This document shows, piece by piece, positions 1 to 8,482 of a DNA stretch of 64,000 nt (the stretch's first letter is position 1; each line of letters opens with the position of its first letter). The notes beneath the pieces are model-generated. The model was not told where the DNA came from, searched no databases, and saw only the letters and a list, made by a program, of their open reading frames with translations. Made by a program: the position numbers and the translations under genes. Location: assembly GCA_009838515.1 (NCBI GenBank), contig VXRL01000031.1, forward strand, positions 36,763-100,762, given 5' to 3'. The DNA comes from Terriglobia bacterium. GTDB taxonomy: Bacteria > Acidobacteriota > Terriglobia > Bryobacterales > UBA6623.

Positions 1-242
1 AGGCATCCGGCCACTACCAAGCGGCGAGCCCGGCCGATGCGCTTGTATTCGGCGGTTTCGAGGATGGAATCGATCGACTCCTGCTTGGCAGGTTCGATGA
101 AGCTGCAGGTGTTGACAACCAGTGCCTCGGCTTGGCTTGGATCCTGTGTCAGCTCGTGCCCGCGGGCCTCGAGCAACCCCATCATGACCTCGCTGTCAAC
201 TAGGTTCTTCGGGCAACCCAGGCTAATGAATCCGATCTTCAT
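1..242 (-). CDS. rimO: Ribosomal protein S12 methylthiotransferase RimO, N-terminal part (cut by window edge)
   Basis: Reads leftward from an ATG at 242 and runs off the window, so only about 80 N-terminal residues are visible. They begin [13 protein letters not shown] and carry the three conserved cysteines of the UPF0004 domain at residues 10, 46 (NTCSF) and 80 (VAGC). In this family these bind an auxiliary iron-sulfur cluster; the radical-SAM and TRAM domains would lie outside the window. RimO adds a methylthio group to the conserved aspartate of ribosomal protein S12. The [12 protein letters not shown] signature favours RimO over the related tRNA enzyme MiaB. Divergent from rpiB. Confidence 0.93.
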   Translation of the reverse strand, partial: MKIGFISLGCPKNLVDSEVMMGLLEARGHELTQDPSQAEALVVNTCSFIEPAKQESIDSILETAEYKRIGRARRLVVAGC

Positions 243-556
243 CTATCCCGGCCTGAGGGGTGCAGATGCCCCGATCCGGCTCCGCTCGCAGTGTGCCGGC
301 CGAGACAGCCTGGCGCAGGTCGGCGGGCCACCCTCGAGTCCATTCTATTATGCGCGCTGGCCTCAAGGCCCGAACCGACCGTTTCGAGCTCTCCAGCCTA
401 GAGCACGGCACCGGGGCAGTCCGCTACGTTTCCACCGCGACTTCCGCCACGGCAGACCCGCCACGTTCCGCAACTCGTCAGCCTCGCGACCGTCAGGTTT
501 CCTGGTCCGAGGCTCCTGCGAGGCACCGTAGATGCCTACGCTACAATGCCAGTTTG
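243..556. other. Intergenic region between rimO and rpiB
   Basis: About 310 bases between divergent rimO and rpiB. An open frame runs through it into rpiB, but its translation is arginine- and serine-rich and resembles no family, so I treat it as non-coding. A TACAAT hexamer at 542-547 resembles a -10 box, but it lies only 10 bases before the rpiB ATG and has no convincing -35 partner. Confidence 0.5.
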
Positions 557-1006
557 ATGCGTGTTGCCATCGGGGCCGACCACGCCGGCTTCCACCTCAA
601 GCAGGAGATTGCCAGGCTGCTAACCGCAGACGGGCACGAGGCGTTGGACGTCGGAGCACATGCGCTCGACGGCGATGATGATTATCCTGACTTCGCGATC
701 GCGGTCGGCGAAAGCGTCCGAAACGGAGAAGCTGACCGGGGCATCGTCGTTTGCGGAAGTGGCGTCGGCTCCTCCGTGGCAGCCAACAAACTCAAGGGCG
801 TGCGCGCCAGCGTCTGCCACGACACCTATTCCGCAGGGCAGGGGGTCGAGCACGACGATCTCAACGTGCTTTGCCTGGGAGGGCGGATCGTCGGGATCTC
901 CCTAGCCACGGAGCTGGTGCGGGCGTTTCTGGGAGCGACCTACGACGGCGGCCCGCGTTTCGCGCGGCGCTTGAACAAGGTGCTCGACGCGGAACGCCGC
1001 GGATGA
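557..1006 (+). CDS. rpiB: Ribose-5-phosphate isomerase B
   Basis: 149 residues, the usual RpiB/LacAB length. It interconverts ribose-5-phosphate and ribulose-5-phosphate in the cytosolic pentose phosphate pathway. The start MRVAIGADHAGF holds the substrate-binding Asp-His pair (residues 8-9). The active-site cysteine is in VVCGSGVG (C66), and the NVLCLGGR motif follows. I chose the ATG at 557 because it gives the canonical family N-terminus; the frame is open upstream, but that part is not protein-like. Some RpiB-family members act on allose or other sugar phosphates, and nothing nearby argues for that here. Confidence 0.93.
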   Translation: MRVAIGADHAGFHLKQEIARLLTADGHEALDVGAHALDGDDDYPDFAIAVGESVRNGEADRGIVVCGSGVGSSVAANKLKGVRASVCHDTYSAGQGVEHDDLNVLCLGGRIVGISLATELVRAFLGATYDGGPRFARRLNKVLDAERRG

Positions 1007-1048
1007 TGCCAGCGACCTCCGGCATCGCGGACTGGCAGTGAGGTTCTC

Positions 1049-1642
1049 GTGGAGCAATTGCAGAGCCTGCTCTATTGGATTTCGAGCGCGTTCCTGCTGC
1101 CCGCGATGGTCGCGATCGTAGCGCTGTTCGTCTATGCCACGTACCTGGCTGGGGGCGTGCTGGCCGAGAGCTTCGAACGTCGTGCGAACAGAGACGCCCT
1201 GAGGCGTCTGTACGAGACCGAGCCGACCTTGGAGCGCTTCTTGTACTTGGACTGGAAACTCGCACTGGGTCGCTTCGCCGACGGCGCCAGGCTGCATCCC
1301 GAGCGCCTCGACAAGGTCGTCAGCGATCTGGAGAATGACTTGCGACAAAGGGCCGAGCGGCTCTCGGTGCTCTCGCGCACCGGCCCGATGCTTGGCCTGA
1401 TCGGCACTCTGATTCCGTTGCAGCCGGCCCTTGCCGGCCTCGCCGCCGGCGACATGCAATCGATGGCCTCCAATCTCCTGATCGGATTCACGACCACGGT
1501 GGTCGGCCTGATTGTGGGCGGGGCGGCGTTCGCGCTTGGCGTGCAGGTGCGTCACTGGGGGCGCCAAGATCTCACCGAGATGCACTACCTGATGGAGGTT
1601 TGGTTCGGCGAGACGAGCCGGGAGGAAGCGCCAGATGCATAA
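1049..1642 (+). CDS. MotA/TolQ/ExbB-type proton channel family protein
   Basis: 197 residues from a GTG start. There is one N-terminal membrane segment (about residues 15-38), a cytoplasmic helical stretch (about 40-105), then two membrane segments (about 107-130 and 140-165). The family signature LSRTGPMLGLIGTLIPLQPAL precedes the second segment, as in ExbB/TolQ. Such proteins form the pentameric channel that uses proton motive force to drive a partner. The next gene overlaps by 8 bases and encodes a DUF2149 protein with ExbD-like topology, so the two probably form one inner-membrane motor. No TonB, receptor or tol gene is nearby, so the driven process is unknown. Confidence 0.85.
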   Translation: MEQLQSLLYWISSAFLLPAMVAIVALFVYATYLAGGVLAESFERRANRDALRRLYETEPTLERFLYLDWKLALGRFADGARLHPERLDKVVSDLENDLRQRAERLSVLSRTGPMLGLIGTLIPLQPALAGLAAGDMQSMASNLLIGFTTTVVGLIVGGAAFALGVQVRHWGRQDLTEMHYLMEVWFGETSREEAPDA

Positions 1643-2015
1643 GAATTCGGGCCGAACGCCGGTTCGCCGCGACTGGATGCGGCGGGCATCCGCCGCTCTG
1701 GACCCGGGCGACGACGGGGACCCGCTAGGCGGAGTCGTGAATCTGTTCGACGCCAGCATGGTTCTGGTCGTGGCTCTGATCTTGGCGCTCGCTGGCAGCG
1801 CGAGCTTGGCGGAGGTGGCGGCCCGCATGAGCACCAGGGACATTACGATCGTTACCAACCCGGGCCGTCCTGACATGGAGATGATCGTCAAGCGCGGCGA
1901 GCGCATCGAACGCCTGCGCGCCAGCGAGGAGCGGGGCGCCGGCCGAGGCCAGCGCCTCGGGGTGGCGTATCGGCTTGAGAGCGGCGAGGTCATCTACGTG
2001 CCTGAGGCGGAATGA
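1635..2015 (+). CDS. DUF2149 family protein, ExbD-like partner
   Basis: 126 residues, overlapping the ExbB-like gene by 8 bases, which suggests translational coupling. A short cytoplasmic N-terminus ends in DPLGGVVNLFDASMVLVV. A single membrane helix follows (about residues 36-60), then a periplasmic domain ending in EVIYVPE. This matches DUF2149, a family often encoded beside MotA/TolQ/ExbB proteins. The FDASMVLVV stretch resembles the ExbD/TolR signature, where an aspartate at the start of the helix carries the proton; here it is Asp39. The role as the ExbD-equivalent is inference from topology, the aspartate and neighbourhood. Confidence 0.8.
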   Translation: MHKNSGRTPVRRDWMRRASAALDPGDDGDPLGGVVNLFDASMVLVVALILALAGSASLAEVAARMSTRDITIVTNPGRPDMEMIVKRGERIERLRASEERGAGRGQRLGVAYRLESGEVIYVPEAE

Positions 2016-2057
2016 GCCGGACGGGGTGGTACGCTGAAGTCTCCGGGGTTCGGCTCC

Positions 2058-3269
2058 TTGACCCGCGTTGCCACAGCCAGTCTCGGCGAGGACATGCTCG
2101 CCCTGGAAGACGAATGGGGCGCGCACAACTACCATCCGCTGCCCGTAGTGGTAGCCAGGGCTGAAGGACCGTGGGTCTTCGACGTAGACGGCGCGCGCTA
2201 CCTGGACTGCTTGAGCGCCTACTCAGCCGTTAACCAAGGTCACTGCCACCCTCGCATCCTGCAGGCACTGAGGGGCCAAGCCGAACGGGTCACCCTCACG
2301 TCTAGGGCGTATCGCAACGACCAGCTGCCTCTGTTCTGCAGGGAGTTGGCGGAATTGTGCGGCATGCAGATGGTGTTGCCGATGAACACCGGCGCCGAGG
2401 CTGTCGAGACCGCGATCAAGGCCGCTCGCAAGTGGGCTTACGACCGCAAGGGAGTAGAGCCCGGCCGGGCAGAGATCCTGGTCTGCGAGAACAATTTCCA
2501 CGGCCGCACTACCACGATCGTGGGCTTCTCCTCCGATGCGGACAGCCGACTTGGTTTCGGCCCGTTCACCCCGGGATTCCGATTGATTCCCTTCGGTGAC
2601 GCCGACGCTCTTGCGGAGGCCATCACCCCTGACACGTGCGCCTTCTTGGTCGAGCCTGTGCAGTGCGAGGCTGGCGTGCTGATCCCGCCTGCGGGCTACA
2701 TGGCCGAGGCGGCGCGGATCTGCCGCGAGCGCGGCGTGCTGCTGGTCGTCGACGAGATTCAGACGGGCTTGGGCCGTACCGGAGCCCTGTTTGCGTGCCA
2801 GCACGAAGGCGTGCAGCCAGATATGTACGTGCTTGGCAAGGCACTGTCCGGGGGCTTCTACCCGGTATCTGCCGTGGTCTCGAGCCGCGATGTGCTGGGA
2901 GTCTTCTCTCCCGGCACGCATGGCTCGACGTTTGGCGGCAACCCCTTGGGCTGTGCCGTAGCTCGGGAAGCCTTGCGCGTGCTGGCCGACGAGAACCTCG
3001 TGGAGCGCGCCGCTGTGCTGGGCCAGTGGTTCTTGGATCAGTTGCGCACGCTGTCTCACCCTGACATCGTGGAGATTCGAGGCATCGGCTTGATCGCCGG
3101 AATCGAGCTGCGAGTGCCCGCGCGGCCATTCTGCGAGCGCCTGCAGATGCTCGGCATGCTGTGCAAGGAGACCCACGACCGGGTGATCCGGATTGCTCCG
3201 CCACTGGTGATCGAGCGCGAAGAACTGACTTGGGCGCTGGACCGCCTGCGCGAGGCCTTCGCGCGCTAG
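2058..3269 (+). CDS. rocD: Ornithine aminotransferase (ornithine--oxo-acid transaminase)
   Basis: 403 residues, a class-III PLP aminotransferase. It transfers the delta-amino group of ornithine to 2-oxoglutarate, giving glutamate semialdehyde in arginine/ornithine catabolism and proline synthesis. The sequence follows RocD closely: [10 protein letters not shown] near the N-terminus, [39 protein letters not shown], then the PLP lysine K261 in LGKALSGG and the loop [11 protein letters not shown]. The start is a TTG at 2058; an in-frame ATG at 2094 would still retain the family core. No arginase or proline gene is adjacent, so it may act alone. Confidence 0.93.
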   Translation: MTRVATASLGEDMLALEDEWGAHNYHPLPVVVARAEGPWVFDVDGARYLDCLSAYSAVNQGHCHPRILQALRGQAERVTLTSRAYRNDQLPLFCRELAELCGMQMVLPMNTGAEAVETAIKAARKWAYDRKGVEPGRAEILVCENNFHGRTTTIVGFSSDADSRLGFGPFTPGFRLIPFGDADALAEAITPDTCAFLVEPVQCEAGVLIPPAGYMAEAARICRERGVLLVVDEIQTGLGRTGALFACQHEGVQPDMYVLGKALSGGFYPVSAVVSSRDVLGVFSPGTHGSTFGGNPLGCAVAREALRVLADENLVERAAVLGQWFLDQLRTLSHPDIVEIRGIGLIAGIELRVPARPFCERLQMLGMLCKETHDRVIRIAPPLVIEREELTWALDRLREAFAR

Positions 3270-3285
3270 CCGATCCCGCCCGTGC

Positions 3286-4251
3286 CTATGGCAGGTAGTC
3301 GTCGAGGTCGATCCGTAGCACGGCCTCGATCTCCGGCGAGTTGATGTTGTCCATGGTGACGACGTGCGTCTTGGTGTCGATCCGCTTCGGCGGCGTCTCA
3401 CCGCGCAAGGCCGTCAGGACGGTCTGAACAGCGCGCCGCCCGATCTCGAACGGATCTTGGACGACCAACGCGCTGATGACGCCCTCGCGGAAGTCGCCCT
3501 CTAGCGTGTCGGTCCAGTCGAAGCCGACCAGTTTCACCTGATCGACCAGTTCTCGGTTCCGCAGTGCGGTGGATGCGCCCACGGTGGCTGGCTCGGCGGA
3601 GGTGAACATGCCGTCGAGATCGGGATGTGCAGTGAGCATGTTCTCGGCCGCGGCCAGCGCCAGCGCTCTGTCCGACTGGCAGTACTTGAAGTCGACGATC
3701 TCAATGCGCGGATACTTCTTGGCGAGCGCTTCCTCGAAGCCACGTTCCCGTTCCATCGTCGAGGAGGATCCCGGCACATTCTTGATGACGGCGATCTTGC
3801 CGGACCGGGCAAGGATCTCGGCCAGCTTGTCGGCTGCCTGGACGCCCGCCTCGTAGTTATTGCTCGACACGAACGAGACGTACTCGTCGGTGTTGATCCC
3901 AGAATCGAAGATCGTCACCGGGATGCCCTCTTTTGTGGCGCGCTCAACCACCGATACGAGGGCGGTGGCTTCTGTCGGAGCGAGCACCAAGCCGTCCACG
4001 CGGGAGTTGATCATCGCTTCCACGATTTCGATTTGGCGGGAGAACTCCGTTTCGGCGGACGGGCCCTGCCACTCGATTGCGACGCCGGCTTCTTTGGCGG
4101 CCTCGTCGGTCCCCGCACGTACCGCGATCCAGAACTCGTGGGCAACGGCCTTCGGCACCACCCCAATGCGGACCATGTCGGAGCGATTGCAATTTATAGT
4201 GGCCGCCATGAGCACTGAGGCCAGTAAAGTGAGCAGAAGAGTCTTGCGCAT
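3286..4251 (-). CDS. Sugar-type ABC transporter substrate-binding protein (RbsB-like, Peripla_BP_4)
   Basis: 321 residues from the ATG at 4251, which gives a clean signal sequence (MRKTLLLTLLASVLMAA) followed by a cysteine that could be lipidated, although INC is a poor lipobox. The mature part reads as a two-lobed periplasmic binding protein: RIGVVPKAVAHEFW, GLVLAPTEATAL, GIPVTIFDSGINTDEYVSFV and VGFDWTDT. These are typical of the ribose/galactose/autoinducer-2 cluster. The open frame extends upstream to 4599, but that part is not protein-like. No permease or ATPase gene is beside it. Convergent with rocD. The ligand cannot be deduced. Confidence 0.85.
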   Translation of the reverse strand: MRKTLLLTLLASVLMAATINCNRSDMVRIGVVPKAVAHEFWIAVRAGTDEAAKEAGVAIEWQGPSAETEFSRQIEIVEAMINSRVDGLVLAPTEATALVSVVERATKEGIPVTIFDSGINTDEYVSFVSSNNYEAGVQAADKLAEILARSGKIAVIKNVPGSSSTMERERGFEEALAKKYPRIEIVDFKYCQSDRALALAAAENMLTAHPDLDGMFTSAEPATVGASTALRNRELVDQVKLVGFDWTDTLEGDFREGVISALVVQDPFEIGRRAVQTVLTALRGETPPKRIDTKTHVVTMDNINSPEIEAVLRIDLDDYLP

Positions 4252-4512
4252 GACGCTGCCTTCTATGTTCGTTGAGACGCCAGCGGGTTGCAACCGTGCA
4301 GGTGGAGTTGCCGATCCGAGCGTTCGTGGCGCGCCGGTCAGGCGGCACCGTCGAGCGGGGCCAAAGATTGTAGCTAGCGTCCTAGCAGGCCGCTCCTGTG
4401 CGGAGCGCGGTACCCGACATGCTGCGCGTTTGACCAGAGCGGTATTGCATTGAGACAAGGCGAGCCCGAGACGATTTCCCCCACAACTATAGTGAGAGCT
4501 AGGGGGCCTCGC

Positions 4513-5061
4513 ATGCCGATTGCAGAGGATGAGAGAGCAATTCTCGAGGTCTTGGATGCTTTGGTCGGTCAGGCTGCGGTCCAGCAAGAGCTGGGCCACG
4601 TTGGGTCACGGCTTGAACAGAGGCTCGAAGCGGATCAGTCCTCGCTTCTGGCTTGGGAACCGGTCGACCTCTCGTTGTATGGTGGCCCCGTCCCAGATGG
4701 GATTCTGTCCAGCTGGGTCTTCGTGTTGAGGGCGAAGACCAACTCGGGAGCTGAACGACATCCCAACAGCATCCAGCGTGTCATGTCGTTCAGGGGCTCT
4801 GCCGACTTGCAAACGCAAGTTGGAGAGCAGCCACGAGAGACCTGGACATCTAACCATCTGGTTAGCCAGCCAACAGCTCCGCTGGAAGACCGCTGGCTTT
4901 CAATTCCGTGCGGCGCTTGGCACCAAGGAGTCATGGGTGTTGAAAACTGGGTAGTCGTCTCATTCCACACAGTCTTGGCACAAGACCTTATCGAAGAGCG
5001 CCCTGCCAGCAAGAGAGGCGAGACTCTGCAACGCACCTACATCCCAAGAGGAGACAGCTAA
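4513..5061 (+). CDS. Hypothetical protein, possible cupin fold
   Basis: 182 residues from the ATG at 4513, which follows a purine-rich AGGGGG Shine-Dalgarno-like stretch; a longer frame from 4450 looks non-coding. I do not recognise a named family. Two stretches resemble cupin motifs. GAERHPNSIQRVMSFRG (about residues 80-96) has the spacing of a relaxed motif 1. IPCGAWHQ followed by ENWVVVSFHT fits the P-x-G-x2-H pattern of motif 2. If it is a cupin it could be a small metal-dependent enzyme or a sensor, but some metal-ligand positions look incomplete. It stands alone between the binding protein and the S41 protease. Confidence 0.55.
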   Translation: MPIAEDERAILEVLDALVGQAAVQQELGHVGSRLEQRLEADQSSLLAWEPVDLSLYGGPVPDGILSSWVFVLRAKTNSGAERHPNSIQRVMSFRGSADLQTQVGEQPRETWTSNHLVSQPTAPLEDRWLSIPCGAWHQGVMGVENWVVVSFHTVLAQDLIEERPASKRGETLQRTYIPRGDS

Positions 5062-5276
5062 ACAGAGCTTCGCCTGCGTGGTCAAGGTGTCCGGCGCAGG
5101 TCACAGGTGCTTGACGGACCTTCGACTAGGATCTTCGCGCCTGCGCTTAGATTGATAGCGCGCTCGTTTCCGTGCTCGTCGGAAGGGGCGATTGATCCGT
5201 CCTCGGCGCCCCGCTCACATAAGCCGTCCACACTCGTTCCACGTGGCCCGCGGCCGGACGATCGATCCCGTGCACT

Positions 5277-6734
5277 TCAGCGGGCCAGTGCCTGAAGCTC
5301 TTCCGCTGCCGATATGACGGCCCGGTCCCTGCGGATCTCGACCTCGTCTCCGGCGGCGACGCCCAGCGTGAGATTCAACGCTTCCTGCTTGAGTCCGGCG
5401 CGGATGAAGTCCAGCGTTGATGACCACTCTGCCAGCGACGGACGGATGCGGCGCTGGGAAAGGTAGAACTGGAATTCGTCGAGCAAGGCGTTGTCTGGCT
5501 CGAACGATTCGTCGATTTGGCTGCGGCCGGCGATGTGGTCGCGGGCAAATTCCAAGAACGAGTTGCTCCCCAGCAGGATCTGCTCCAGCTGCGAGAGTGG
5601 CCGGGGCGGAATCTCGGCGTCGGGAATGATGCCGCCGAGGCGTTCGGCCGGCTCGGCGGCTGCCGAGCAGGGCGAGAGCTGGAACTCCCCGCAGCGGCCC
5701 AGCCAGCGTTGGATCGTGCGCTCGGAGGGAGTCTGGTAGAAGGCGGTGGTTAGTGCCAGGGCCGTGGCCCCGCTGAGCTCGAAAACGCTCTGCACCAATC
5801 CCTTTCCGAAGCTCTGCTGGCCTAGGATCCGTGCCCGCCCGTGATCTTGCAGCGCGCCAGCCACGAGTTCTGCTGCGCTCGCCGTGCGGCTGTCGATCAG
5901 GATCCGCACCGGGAACCGGTACGGGCGCAGGCCCTCGGGCACCAGCAACTCCTCCTTGGGCCCGCCCCGTCCGCTCACCCAAAGAATGCGTTGTCCGGGC
6001 GAGAGGAAGAATGCAGCGACCTGCACTGCGACTTCCACGATGCCACCAGGATTTCCGCGCAGGTCCAGCACAAGCCCCCGGAGCTCCGCTCCTCCTAGAG
6101 CGGCGATGGCCTGATTGAGTTCGAACGCTGTTTCCGCTTCGAAGTTGAGCACCTTGGCGTAGGCGATCCCCGGCTGGAGCAGGAAGCTGCGCGATACGCT
6201 GGGATCCGCCATTTCGGCCGGGACCAGCGTCATGTCCAGCAGGTTGGGGAAGTTGGGCCTTCGAACCAGCAGCTGCGCCCTGTCTTGCCGGGCGCTGCCC
6301 AGCACCGCGACCAGCTGTTGGATCGGCAGTTGGGCCAGCGGCTGCCCGTTGAGGACGACGATCTCGTCGCCGGGCGCTATTCCGGCCCGTGCCGACGGAC
6401 TGTCCGGCAGCGTCTGGAGCACGATGACCCGGCCGGGCAGCAAGTTGACCACGCTTCCAAAGCCCTTTTCGGTCGAGCGTTGCATTTCGCGCAGGCTTTC
6501 GAATTGAGACGGGTTCAGGAACGACGAGTGTGGATCGAGCGTCCACAGCATCGCTGGCAGGGCGCCGCCGTAGATCGCCTCTTGCGGATCGAAGTCGCGC
6601 GCTAAGCGTTTGTCAAGCAGGCCGAGGACTTCGAGGAAGCGTTTCGCTTCCGACTCGAGGGCTGCCGCCGGGTCTGGCCCGGAAACCGCCTGACCGTATG
6701 CGGCGGAGGCCGCCAGAAGCAGCCCGATCCCCAT
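5277..6734 (-). CDS. S41 family (C-terminal processing) peptidase with PDZ domain
   Basis: 485 residues from the ATG at 6734, giving a signal peptide (MGIGLLLAASAAYGQA). An in-frame ATG at 6791 is rejected because a likely -10 box lies between the two. A PDZ domain spans about residues 90-170 (GIAPGDEIVVLNGQPL). The tail-specific protease core follows (about 190-380) with DLRGNPGG, the predicted catalytic serine S286 in SRTASAAELVAG and the lysine K311 in QSFGKGLVQ. These peptidases cleave exported or envelope proteins near their C-termini. The C-terminal 100 residues are helical and unassigned. Divergently transcribed from the sigma factor gene. Confidence 0.9.
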   Translation of the reverse strand: MGIGLLLAASAAYGQAVSGPDPAAALESEAKRFLEVLGLLDKRLARDFDPQEAIYGGALPAMLWTLDPHSSFLNPSQFESLREMQRSTEKGFGSVVNLLPGRVIVLQTLPDSPSARAGIAPGDEIVVLNGQPLAQLPIQQLVAVLGSARQDRAQLLVRRPNFPNLLDMTLVPAEMADPSVSRSFLLQPGIAYAKVLNFEAETAFELNQAIAALGGAELRGLVLDLRGNPGGIVEVAVQVAAFFLSPGQRILWVSGRGGPKEELLVPEGLRPYRFPVRILIDSRTASAAELVAGALQDHGRARILGQQSFGKGLVQSVFELSGATALALTTAFYQTPSERTIQRWLGRCGEFQLSPCSAAAEPAERLGGIIPDAEIPPRPLSQLEQILLGSNSFLEFARDHIAGRSQIDESFEPDNALLDEFQFYLSQRRIRPSLAEWSSTLDFIRAGLKQEALNLTLGVAAGDEVEIRRDRAVISAAEELQALAR

Positions 6735-6764
6735 CTTGACGGGCCGCGATCGCACGTCAAGCAA

Positions 6765-6792
6765 ATTATATTTGACACCCGCCCGCCTCAAT
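6765..6792 (-). promoter_or_regulatory. Likely promoter for the S41 peptidase
   Basis: Read leftward, a perfect TATAAT lies at 6770-6765. An upstream TTGAG-like -35 is around 6792-6786 with a 15-16 base spacer, slightly short of ideal. It sits about 30 bases before the ATG at 6734, supporting that start. The site overlaps the divergent sigma-factor promoter, so the two may compete. Confidence 0.5.
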
Positions 6793-6801
6793 TGTTAAAT
6801 A
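6772..6801 (+). promoter_or_regulatory. Sigma-70 type promoter for the sigma factor gene
   Basis: TTGACA at 6772-6777 is a consensus -35 box. After 18 bases it is followed by TAAATA at 6796-6801, or TTAAAT one base earlier with a 17-base spacer. The leader then runs about 70 bases to a strong Shine-Dalgarno (GAAGGAGG) just before the ATG at 6879. Assignment is from sequence alone. Confidence 0.6.
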
Positions 6802-6878
6802 ATGTCAAGTTCATGTAAGGAGGGGGGCAACCAAATCGAGCCGTGCTGCGTCCAATCTAACTGAAGGAGGTAAACGCA

Positions 6879-8321
6879 ATGCTACGCAGAAGGCTGCGTG
6901 ACCGGACGGCGCGCGCACAGGCCAATTTGCGTGCCGAGCAGGATGGCGAGTTAGACGACGGCGTGATCGAGCGGAACGCGCGCGCAAACAGCAACGAGCG
7001 CGAAGAGGCCTCTGCGCCCGAGGACAACGTCCGCCTGTACCTGTCCGAGATTGGCATGGTGCCGCTGCTGGACAGCGAGGGCGAAGTGCGCCTCGCCAAG
7101 AAGCTGGAGTCTGCCGAGGCCCGCATGCGTGCGGTGCTCTCGCAGAGTTCCTGGCTGTGGCGCGAGTTGCGCGAGTTGCAGCAGCGCCTGCGTCGGAACC
7201 CCCAATTGGGCAGGCAGTTGATCGCGGGCGTCGGCGGGGCCGACGCCGACACCGTGGAGACGGGCATGCGCGGCCTCAAGCAGCGCTTGGGCCGGATCAT
7301 CCGCATGCTGCAGAACCTAGAGCAGAGCAAGGCCGCTTGGGACGAGGCCGGAGCGCTCAACATCGCGGAGAACCGTGCCCTGCGCTGGGCGTATTACAGG
7401 GAGCTGGTAGCCCTTTCGCGCGCGATCCGCAGGCTGCCGCTGGATCCGGACGTGTGGCGGTCGTACGCGACCCGCTTCACGCGGGAGGTCGAGCGGCTGG
7501 GCGGCCAAGAGACGATTGGAGAAGCCTGGCTTCCGATAGGGGCCTCCGAAGGTCGGCGCCAGCTGGCGCGGCTGCAGCGGGCCCAAGGCCAGGCCGAGGT
7601 AACCAAGAACGCCTTGATCGAGGCCAACTTGCGGCTTGTGGTGTCGGTGGCCAAGAAGTTCGTAAACCGGGGCCTGCACCTGCTGGACCTCATCCAAGAG
7701 GGCAACATCGGCTTGGCCCGAGCGGTCGAGAAGTTCGACTACCGACGCGGCTTCAAGTTCTCGACCTACGCCACATGGTGGATTCGACAGGCTGTCATGC
7801 GGGCGCTGTCCGACCAGTCGCGAACCGTCCGCGTGCCGGTGCACATGAACGAGCAGCTCAACAAGTTCAACCGGGCGCTCCACCTGCTCGAGCGAGAGCA
7901 TGGGCGGACTCCTTCGAACGAGGAGGTCGCCGAGTATCTCGAAGTGGACATCGACAAGGTGGAGATGCTGCGCCTGATCGGCCTCTCGCCGGTGTCGTTG
8001 GAGACCCGTGTTGGCCCTGATGGGGATTCGACCCTGGCAGAGATGCTCGAGGACAAGCACGCGGCTTCGCCCATGCAGGAGCTGGTCGATGGCGACCTTG
8101 TGGGCGAGACCGCTGGAATCTTGGAGTCGCTGCCGGAGATGGAACGCAGGGTGCTGCAGCTGCGCTTCGGCATCGGCCACGAGCGCCAGCACACGCTGCA
8201 GGAGATCGGCGAGAAGTTCGGCCTCACGCGGGAGCGGATCCGTCAGCTCGAGCTCAAGGCTCTGGCGGACCTGCGCCAGCCCGAGCAGGCGGCAACACTG
8301 CGCTACTTGCTGCCGATCTGA
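6879..8321 (+). CDS. RNA polymerase sigma factor, RpoD/SigA family (sigma-70)
   Basis: 480 residues after a strong AAGGAGG ribosome-binding site. Conserved regions appear in order: 1.2 ([16 protein letters not shown], near residue 50), a non-conserved insert (about 90-230), region 2 ([40 protein letters not shown], then [20 protein letters not shown]), region 3 ([16 protein letters not shown]) and region 4 ([28 protein letters not shown]). Region 1.1 is essentially absent. It may be the housekeeping factor or a group-2 paralogue; Acidobacteriota often carry several RpoD-like genes, so I give no gene symbol. A strong hairpin follows the stop. Confidence 0.93.
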   Translation: MLRRRLRDRTARAQANLRAEQDGELDDGVIERNARANSNEREEASAPEDNVRLYLSEIGMVPLLDSEGEVRLAKKLESAEARMRAVLSQSSWLWRELRELQQRLRRNPQLGRQLIAGVGGADADTVETGMRGLKQRLGRIIRMLQNLEQSKAAWDEAGALNIAENRALRWAYYRELVALSRAIRRLPLDPDVWRSYATRFTREVERLGGQETIGEAWLPIGASEGRRQLARLQRAQGQAEVTKNALIEANLRLVVSVAKKFVNRGLHLLDLIQEGNIGLARAVEKFDYRRGFKFSTYATWWIRQAVMRALSDQSRTVRVPVHMNEQLNKFNRALHLLEREHGRTPSNEEVAEYLEVDIDKVEMLRLIGLSPVSLETRVGPDGDSTLAEMLEDKHAASPMQELVDGDLVGETAGILESLPEMERRVLQLRFGIGHERQHTLQEIGEKFGLTRERIRQLELKALADLRQPEQAATLRYLLPI

Positions 8322-8331
8322 TCCGCCGGGC

Positions 8332-8374
8332 GCCCGAGGGATGCAGCGATCCGTCCGCTGCATCCCGTTCGGGC
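8332..8374 (+). terminator. Long hairpin after the sigma factor gene
   Basis: GGGATGCAGCG at 8338-8348 pairs perfectly with CGCTGCATCCC at 8356-8366 around a 7-base loop. GCCCGA (8332-8337) and TCGGGC (8369-8374) extend the stem with a two-base bulge. There is no U-tract, so it may act as a terminator of the GC-rich type or as an mRNA 3'-end stabiliser. Confidence 0.6.
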
Positions 8375-8395
8375 ATGGCGGCTCCCGTCGCGGTG

Positions 8396-8425
8396 CCGCC
8401 GGCAGCCGCACGGCGCTGCCGGCGG
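8396..8425 (+). terminator. Second hairpin between the sigma factor and the MoxR operon
   Basis: CCGCCGGCAG at 8396-8405 pairs perfectly with CTGCCGGCGG at 8416-8425 around a 10-base loop. Together with the hairpin 22 bases upstream it likely insulates the sigma factor gene from the long operon that starts at 8483. No T-rich tail follows. Confidence 0.5.
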
Positions 8426-8482
8426 TTCAGATGTGCCCTGCCGCTGTGGTACTCTCATGGGCGCCCGCGCAACGGGTGGCGC

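Noticed and set aside
260..556. Upstream in-frame extension of rpiB
   Set aside because: The sequence is Ser/Arg/Pro-rich with no family match; the ATG at 557 gives the exact RpiB N-terminus.
4252..4599. N-terminal extension of the binding protein
   Set aside because: It would hide the signal peptide; the start at 4251 gives a normal export signal.
8375..8482. N-terminal extension of the DUF4159 protein
   Set aside because: It reads through the hairpin at 8396-8425 and is arginine/proline-rich; the ATG at 8483 precedes a proper signal segment.
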